64,000 bases of DNA. It comes from Polytrichum commune (taxonomy: Eukaryota > Streptophyta > Polytrichopsida > Polytrichales > Polytrichaceae). Under the pieces are notes generated by a model. The model did no database searches. It had not been told where the DNA came from and worked only from the letters and a program-made list of their open reading frames with translations. This document shows, in pieces, positions 59,395 to 64,000 of this stretch. Position 1 is the first letter of the stretch; the number at the start of each line of letters is the position of its first letter. The DNA lies in the NCBI GenBank assembly GCA_950295325.1, contig OX485803.1:57305554-57369553 (forward strand), given 5' to 3'. The translations under genes and the position numbers were made by a program.

Positions 59395-59530
59395 TCGGGC
59401 GCGTGAACACCGCCACGTAAAAGAGAACTAACCGACCACAACCAAGGACAACCCCCGGACCACCCAAGCCAAGGACCACCCCCACCCCACCAACCAAGGA
59501 CAACCCCCAACCCACCAAGACCCCCGGGAC
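59395..59530 (-). other. G-rich 3' UTR segment of the LINE
   Basis: On the sense (minus) strand the UTR has many runs of 3-5 G (for example GGTGGGGTGGGGGTGG) with the repeated unit GGTTGTCCTTGG. Such a tract could fold into G-quadruplexes. The open frame across it (59273-59548) is a compositional artefact. Confidence 0.8.
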
Positions 59531-59549
59531 CCAGACAAGGGTCGCCATC

Positions 59550-62500
59550 CTACCTACGATGTCTCTTCCAATTCCAGTTCATGTGCAAATCCTGTCGCCT
59601 ACAGAGGACCCCCCGCGCTCCCCACGTCTTGTCAAAGCCGCGCACCAAGGCCTCTTTGGAGAAGCTACTAATCTTAATGTGTTCCAACACCCTCTTCCAA
59701 GCCATCTTAGCATAGATGATCAAAGCATCCCAAATTTGTTGCTTAACCTTAGCTTCATGCCATTGTGTCTGGTTAAACACCTTGTCATTCCGTTCAATCC
59801 AGATGGTCCAAAGGGTAATGCCCCTAAGAAGGTGCCAGATTTTAACCACTTTCCCGTATCTTTTGGGGATTCTTTCCCCGAACATCACTTGCTTCCAGTT
59901 GAAGCAGTCATAATTACCGGACCTAACCCCGCACAGTTCGTGCATGATGTAAGTAGCCCATCTCCAAGCCCGTCTAGCTTGGATGCAATCCCAAAATTTA
60001 TGCTTAACTGATTCACTAGTGTTGGGTAAGCAAAACACACATTGCTTGGAGATAGAAACCGGAGCAATGCGAGCCCTCCACTCATTAACTGCCACCGCCT
60101 TATGCCAAATTGACCAAATGAATGCGGCTTCCTTCCCCGATCGCATTGGATCCCATACTTGTGACCAGTAAAACTTGTAGTTCCCTGGGAGATAACCTTG
60201 CCATTTATCCGCCGCCCGCGTGGTGCCCGGGTTCCTATTAAGAATGTTGTCACGGCCATCCTTAGTAGTGTAGTCAAGAAAGTGGCTCCCATCGATCCAT
60301 CTCCACCTATCCGGGTCCCACCCAAGTGTGGCTAGTTTGCCGTAGAAGAAGATAACCTCCTCCCTTTTCCCTTCTCTCTTCGGCCCCCTGTTTGTGTGAA
60401 TAATCTTAACCTTGTGAAAGAAACCTTCAAGTTCTCCCTGGGGGTTTTCCATTTCTCTAAGGCATCTCGAGTGCGTGCCAACTTTAAAACATTGCACCGG
60501 TAGAGGTAAGGTTAAAGTTTTCCGTTGAAAGCACTCGGGGGAGAATTCCTCGCCGCATCTAATCACAATGGCCGGGTCCTCTTCCATGTCAACATAAAAG
60601 CCTACCCATTGTCCAGGATACGTGGTGTCTTCTTCGGACTCCAAGAGGTGGCGCCAATATCGGGAGATCTCACCTACTACCTCCTCCCAATCTTCTTGTT
60701 CCAAATCCGTGAGATTAAATTTACCTTGGGCTCTTTCCCATGTGAGGAATTCCTGCTGCGTGCTGTCCCACACATCGTCTACGCATCTAATTCCTTTGCG
60801 GTAGAGGTGAATGCCTTTAGAATAATCGATACCTTTATTTAAGAGATCGACCCCCTCCGACCACCAAATATTAGAATGTAGAAGTTCCATTTTAGTGCGA
60901 GGGGGAAGTTGGTAAGTCCCATTAACCATGACCTTCCATGCCTTGCTAATGTGCCCCCATATCTTGGATCCCGGAAATCCTTGATGTTGTCGGCTGGTAA
61001 ACCACTCCATACTTACCCCCCATCTTCGACCCCTTTGCGGATTAAATCTTGCCATCCTATATCTAAGCATGAGCTGGAGATTGGAGTCCCCGGGTTCAAT
61101 TGCTTTAACTATCCATTTGCAAAGCAGACTGATTTTAGCCATCTCCGGGTCCACCAGTCCTAATCCTCCGTACTTCTTTTTCAAGCAGCATTCCCTCCAA
61201 CTGACTCTCGTCCGTGTGAGTTGTTCCTTACCCGACCATAGGTAGTTGCGAATGGCTCCTCTTATCTTAGTTAAGATTTTGTTGGAACCCCCCCACACTG
61301 TGATAAAGAACCATAATGTGGACAAAAGCACCTGATTACATATGACTATTCTACCGCCCAAGGACAATTTCATAGTGCTCCAGTAATCTAACTTTTTTGA
61401 TATTTTCTTATAAAGAAAATCATCTACGTCCGAGGTATTGAGGTTGAGACCGAACGGTGTGCCCAAAAGTTTGGACAAATCTCCTTCCTCCGCCCACTTC
61501 CAGTTGTACCCTGCAAGCCATTCCGGTTTATGTGTATACTTGTTAAACCAGTATGCACATGATTTCTCCCAGTTAATCTCCATTCCTGAAGCCTCACTAA
61601 ATGTCTTGAGGATTCTAACCAACTCATCTACATCCCTCTTTTCTCCTCTAACCATAAACGATGAATCATCCGCGTACTGAGAAATACACTGTTGTTTCTT
61701 CCCCCCCGGTAAAACCACCCCTTTTAGTCTACCTGTAGCCACTGCCTTTTTAATGATTTGGGTTAAGACCTCTCCGACTATCAGAAAAAGGTATGGGGCT
61801 AGGGGGCAACCTTGTCTAACCCCCCTCTCTACTTTGAAACTACGTCCAGGGCTACCATTGACGTTTACTGCCGCGGTCGCGTTCCCAAAGAGGAGTTTTA
61901 CCCATCTAATGTACTGTTCATGGATACCCATCTTGTGCATAGCGTGAAATAAGAATCTCCATGAGACCTTGTCGTACGCTTTGGAGAAATCTAGTTTTAG
62001 GAATACCGTGGGTTGCCTAGATGTTTTCGCCCAATGTAGAGTTTCCTGTGTTAGCACAATGTTGTCTAGAATGAACCTTAGTGGAAGAAACGCAGTTTGC
62101 TCCGGGCTAATCACGTCTCTCAGCATGGGTTGAAGTCTAAGTTGGAGTGTTTTGGCGAAGATTTTATAAATTACCGTGAGCAAGGTTATTGGCCGCCAGT
62201 AATTTAAGTCTTTGGAATCACCTTCTTTGGGAATGAGGCTAATTAGTCCTTTCGTAACCCCTTCGTGTAAAACCCCTTCCTCAATGCCCCTGAGTAACAT
62301 CTTATGAAAGTCTTGGCCTATCGTAGACCATAGCCGTTGAAAGAATTCCGTGGGGATTCCGTCATGCCCTGGTGCTTTCCCCTTGGCCATATCCCTTACT
62401 ACCGCTCCTAATTCCCTTTCCGTTATTTCCTTAGTAAGTGATGTGTTCATCTCCTCCGTGAATGTACCTTGATAGCCTTCAAATACTTCCCTAATTGCCT

Positions 62501-63803
62501 CCTCCGATACCTCTTTATGCGCATATAGGTATTTATAGAAGTCATAGCAAATAGTGTCCAAGTCCTCTTTCCTAGTAAAACATCTACCGTGCTTGTCCCT
62601 TAGCTCTGATAGAACTGTTTGAGAGTGTTTTTGTCGTACTGATTTAAAAAACTCCGCGGAACATTTGTCCCCTACCTGTTGCCATTTTACTCTAGCTCTT
62701 ATGGTCGCTCCTCTTGCCTTCCGCGCCTCAATCTCCTCTAGGATGTTGTTAAGTCGGCTTACCTCCCCTTGTTTATCCGTGTTGTATATGTCCTCATGTA
62801 ACTTGGCTATGGCTATTTCTAAATTGGCCCTCGCGTCAAGTTCCTCCTTTCTAAACTCTTTAGCCTTGAGTTTGCTAAGTTGCCTATAATGCCTAGTAAC
62901 ATTCCGTAATTTGTGAAAGAATGAGCTTTCCCCGGGTAGGCTAGTCCATCTATCTTTAAGGGTTGCAATCGTCTCTCCTTTAAGATGTGAGATATTCCAT
63001 TTGAAGGTAGACTTCCTATTACCTTCTTCCCCCATATTTATCTCCACTTGCACGGGGGAGTGGTCCGACCCCACCGAATAACCATGAATGAAGTAGGATG
63101 TGTGCTTCATGCCTATCCTACTAAGTGTTGGTAGATAGAACCTATCTAGGCGTGCAAGTCGTCGGGCGCGTCCCTTTTGTCCATTATGCCATGTAAATCT
63201 GGGCCCACCTTGATGAATGAAGGTATCGTGTACTTGGAAAGCATTTAACAAACCATTCCATGTGAGTTTCTCTAGGTCACTAATTGCTCGCCCACAATCA
63301 TTAGACTTGTCTTCTATCCTTTCTGTCATATTGAAGTCTCCACCTACTATCCATTCGCAATCCTTAGGTAAGGATTCGACCATAATATGCCAAAGGTGCC
63401 TCCTCTCCGTTGGGATATTGGGGGCATATACACAAGCAATACCTATGTTTCCCCCTTCAATTCCTTCTAGTTTAATCCATACGACTCTATTGTCGTACAA
63501 AGCCCCGTGATCCGTAACCAACTTTGCATATTTGTGTGCTAAGATTATTCCCACTCCTCCTTTTCCGGCCGCGTGGGGGTTGAGCCAACTCCTCTCCCCC
63601 GGCGCCGCCTCTAAAATCCAGCTGGCATATCCTGGCATGAGTCTAGAGCCTAGGTTTTCTAATGCCCTGCCCCTTAATTTGTGTTCTTGTATCATAACCA
63701 CATCTACCCTTGGTGTTAAAGAGTTAAGAAAACACCTTTCTTTTGTAATATTTTCTGGGTCATTAAGTCCCCGGATGTTGTGTGTGATTAGGTTCCACTT
63801 CAT
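59550..63803 (-). CDS. LINE ORF2: endonuclease, reverse transcriptase, zinc finger
   Basis: 1417 residues, uninterrupted. Apurinic-type endonuclease at about 1-255, with N9 (HNIRG), E40 (IQEHK), GGDFN at 154-158 (D156, N158) and SDHSP at 246-250 (D247, H248). Helical linker at about 280-420. Reverse transcriptase at about 515-780, with the fingers motif LNYWRPITLL, catalytic LKLDFSKAYD (D605), RQGCPL and YADD at 710-713. C-terminal domain with a zf-RVT-type C-x2-C-x9-H-x4-C cluster (C1255, C1258, H1268, C1273) and a following tryptophan-rich segment. All catalytic residues expected for target-primed reverse transcription are present. The ATG at 63803 is the first in frame and lies 37 bp after the stop of the preceding ORF. 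Confidence 0.96.
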   Translation of the reverse strand: MKWNLITHNIRGLNDPENITKERCFLNSLTPRVDVVMIQEHKLRGRALENLGSRLMPGYASWILEAAPGERSWLNPHAAGKGGVGIILAHKYAKLVTDHGALYDNRVVWIKLEGIEGGNIGIACVYAPNIPTERRHLWHIMVESLPKDCEWIVGGDFNMTERIEDKSNDCGRAISDLEKLTWNGLLNAFQVHDTFIHQGGPRFTWHNGQKGRARRLARLDRFYLPTLSRIGMKHTSYFIHGYSVGSDHSPVQVEINMGEEGNRKSTFKWNISHLKGETIATLKDRWTSLPGESSFFHKLRNVTRHYRQLSKLKAKEFRKEELDARANLEIAIAKLHEDIYNTDKQGEVSRLNNILEEIEARKARGATIRARVKWQQVGDKCSAEFFKSVRQKHSQTVLSELRDKHGRCFTRKEDLDTICYDFYKYLYAHKEVSEEAIREVFEGYQGTFTEEMNTSLTKEITERELGAVVRDMAKGKAPGHDGIPTEFFQRLWSTIGQDFHKMLLRGIEEGVLHEGVTKGLISLIPKEGDSKDLNYWRPITLLTVIYKIFAKTLQLRLQPMLRDVISPEQTAFLPLRFILDNIVLTQETLHWAKTSRQPTVFLKLDFSKAYDKVSWRFLFHAMHKMGIHEQYIRWVKLLFGNATAAVNVNGSPGRSFKVERGVRQGCPLAPYLFLIVGEVLTQIIKKAVATGRLKGVVLPGGKKQQCISQYADDSSFMVRGEKRDVDELVRILKTFSEASGMEINWEKSCAYWFNKYTHKPEWLAGYNWKWAEEGDLSKLLGTPFGLNLNTSDVDDFLYKKISKKLDYWSTMKLSLGGRIVICNQVLLSTLWFFITVWGGSNKILTKIRGAIRNYLWSGKEQLTRTRVSWRECCLKKKYGGLGLVDPEMAKISLLCKWIVKAIEPGDSNLQLMLRYRMARFNPQRGRRWGVSMEWFTSRQHQGFPGSKIWGHISKAWKVMVNGTYQLPPRTKMELLHSNIWWSEGVDLLNKGIDYSKGIHLYRKGIRCVDDVWDSTQQEFLTWERAQGKFNLTDLEQEDWEEVVGEISRYWRHLLESEEDTTYPGQWVGFYVDMEEDPAIVIRCGEEFSPECFQRKTLTLPLPVQCFKVGTHSRCLREMENPQGELEGFFHKVKIIHTNRGPKREGKREEVIFFYGKLATLGWDPDRWRWIDGSHFLDYTTKDGRDNILNRNPGTTRAADKWQGYLPGNYKFYWSQVWDPMRSGKEAAFIWSIWHKAVAVNEWRARIAPVSISKQCVFCLPNTSESVKHKFWDCIQARRAWRWATYIMHELCGVRSGNYDCFNWKQVMFGERIPKRYGKVVKIWHLLRGITLWTIWIERNDKVFNQTQWHEAKVKQQIWDALIIYAKMAWKRVLEHIKISSFSKEALVRGFDKTWGARGVLCRRQDLHMNWNWKRHRR

Positions 63804-63840
63804 CGAGATTCTTCAAGTATTTGCTTCCTTTCACTTACTC

Positions 63841-64000
63841 CTAATGCCTCCCTAGAGGGGATTTATTCCTGCATTCCCAAATATTCCCTTGCCCAGGTGT
63901 TAACATATGTTGGCCTAAGGCAATGAGGTTGGATGCACTGTTACGAATTGGTGTATTCACCAAATGACTACCTATGTCATTGCCATCATTATTCCTTGTG
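63841..64000 (-). CDS. C-terminal end of LINE ORF1 (partial)
   Basis: An open frame enters from the window edge and runs 52 codons (includes NTPIRNSASNLIALGQHMLT) to a TAG at 63841-63843, 37 bp upstream of ORF2. In plant L1-type elements this position holds the end of ORF1, the RNA-binding protein. No zinc knuckle is visible in this short piece, so the assignment is from position only. Confidence 0.5.
   Translation of the reverse strand, partial: TRNNDGNDIGSHLVNTPIRNSASNLIALGQHMLTPGQGNIWECRNKSPLGRH

Larger units (their letters stand above)
59284..64000 (-). mobile_element. LINE (non-LTR retrotransposon), runs off the window
   Basis: A poly(A) tail (poly-T on plus, 59284-59311), a 3' UTR, an intact ORF2 and the end of an upstream ORF are arranged as in plant L1-type LINEs. 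The 5' end is outside the window, so the target duplication cannot be checked. The undamaged ORF2 and clean tail suggest a young copy. A degenerate fragment of a related element lies at 28160-29290. Confidence 0.95.

Noticed and set aside
59273-59548. 91-codon Gly/Val-rich ORF after LINE ORF2
   Set aside because: It is the G-rich 3' UTR and poly(A) tail read through (ends in poly-Lys).

Overview
This is nuclear DNA of a land plant. Three things show it: interstitial plant-type telomere repeats (TTTAGGG), a nuclear tRNA-Lys(CTT) gene without an encoded CCA requirement, and relics of a plant calcineurin-B-like gene with introns. Low gene density, an abundance of retroelements, a chromodomain-bearing Ty3 element and a DUF7869-type gene suggest a non-seed plant (moss, liverwort, lycophyte or fern). 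That lineage guess is inference.

Layout. 1-1083: a broken N4/N6-methyltransferase-like gene (+). 1795-2270: a ~130-bp tandem repeat. 2459-3483: a minus-strand gene whose first exon encodes the histone H3 tail MARTKQTARK. 3703-13230: GC-rich ~22-bp palindromes. One of them is split by a candidate solo LTR (3860-12384), which itself holds a complete, very young Ty3 chromovirus (4191-11561) with identical LTRs. 13230-22240: a mosaic of repeats, including a 566-bp duplication, a candidate G-tract-ended DNA transposon and short telomeric tracts. 23696-27371: a three-exon DUF7869-type gene with one in-frame TAG and more of the palindromes in both introns and downstream. 28160-29290: a dead LINE 3' end. 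29290-41780: gene-poor, with two candidate MITEs and a foldback. 41782-43844: unassigned candidate exons (+). 45531-48312: a decayed relative of the same Ty3 family. 51020-53671: a calcineurin-B-like pseudogene (-) with a tRNA-Lys gene in one intron. 56311-57396: exons of an unrecognised minus-strand gene. 59284-64000: a LINE (-) with an intact ORF2 and the end of an upstream ORF.

The most unusual signals are two. First, the spliced H3-tail mimic: residues 1-9 match histone H3 exactly and GG is kept at 12-13. Second, a dispersed family of ~20 near-perfect palindromes (core CCACGGGCGATCGCCCGTGG) that lies upstream of the H3-mimic gene and inside the introns and 3' flank of the DUF7869-type gene, but in none of the coding segments recognised here. 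The Ty3 integrase ends in a chromodomain, a module that in relatives reads methylated H3 tails, so a reader of the H3 tail and an imitation of it sit about 2 kb apart. A functional connection is not shown.
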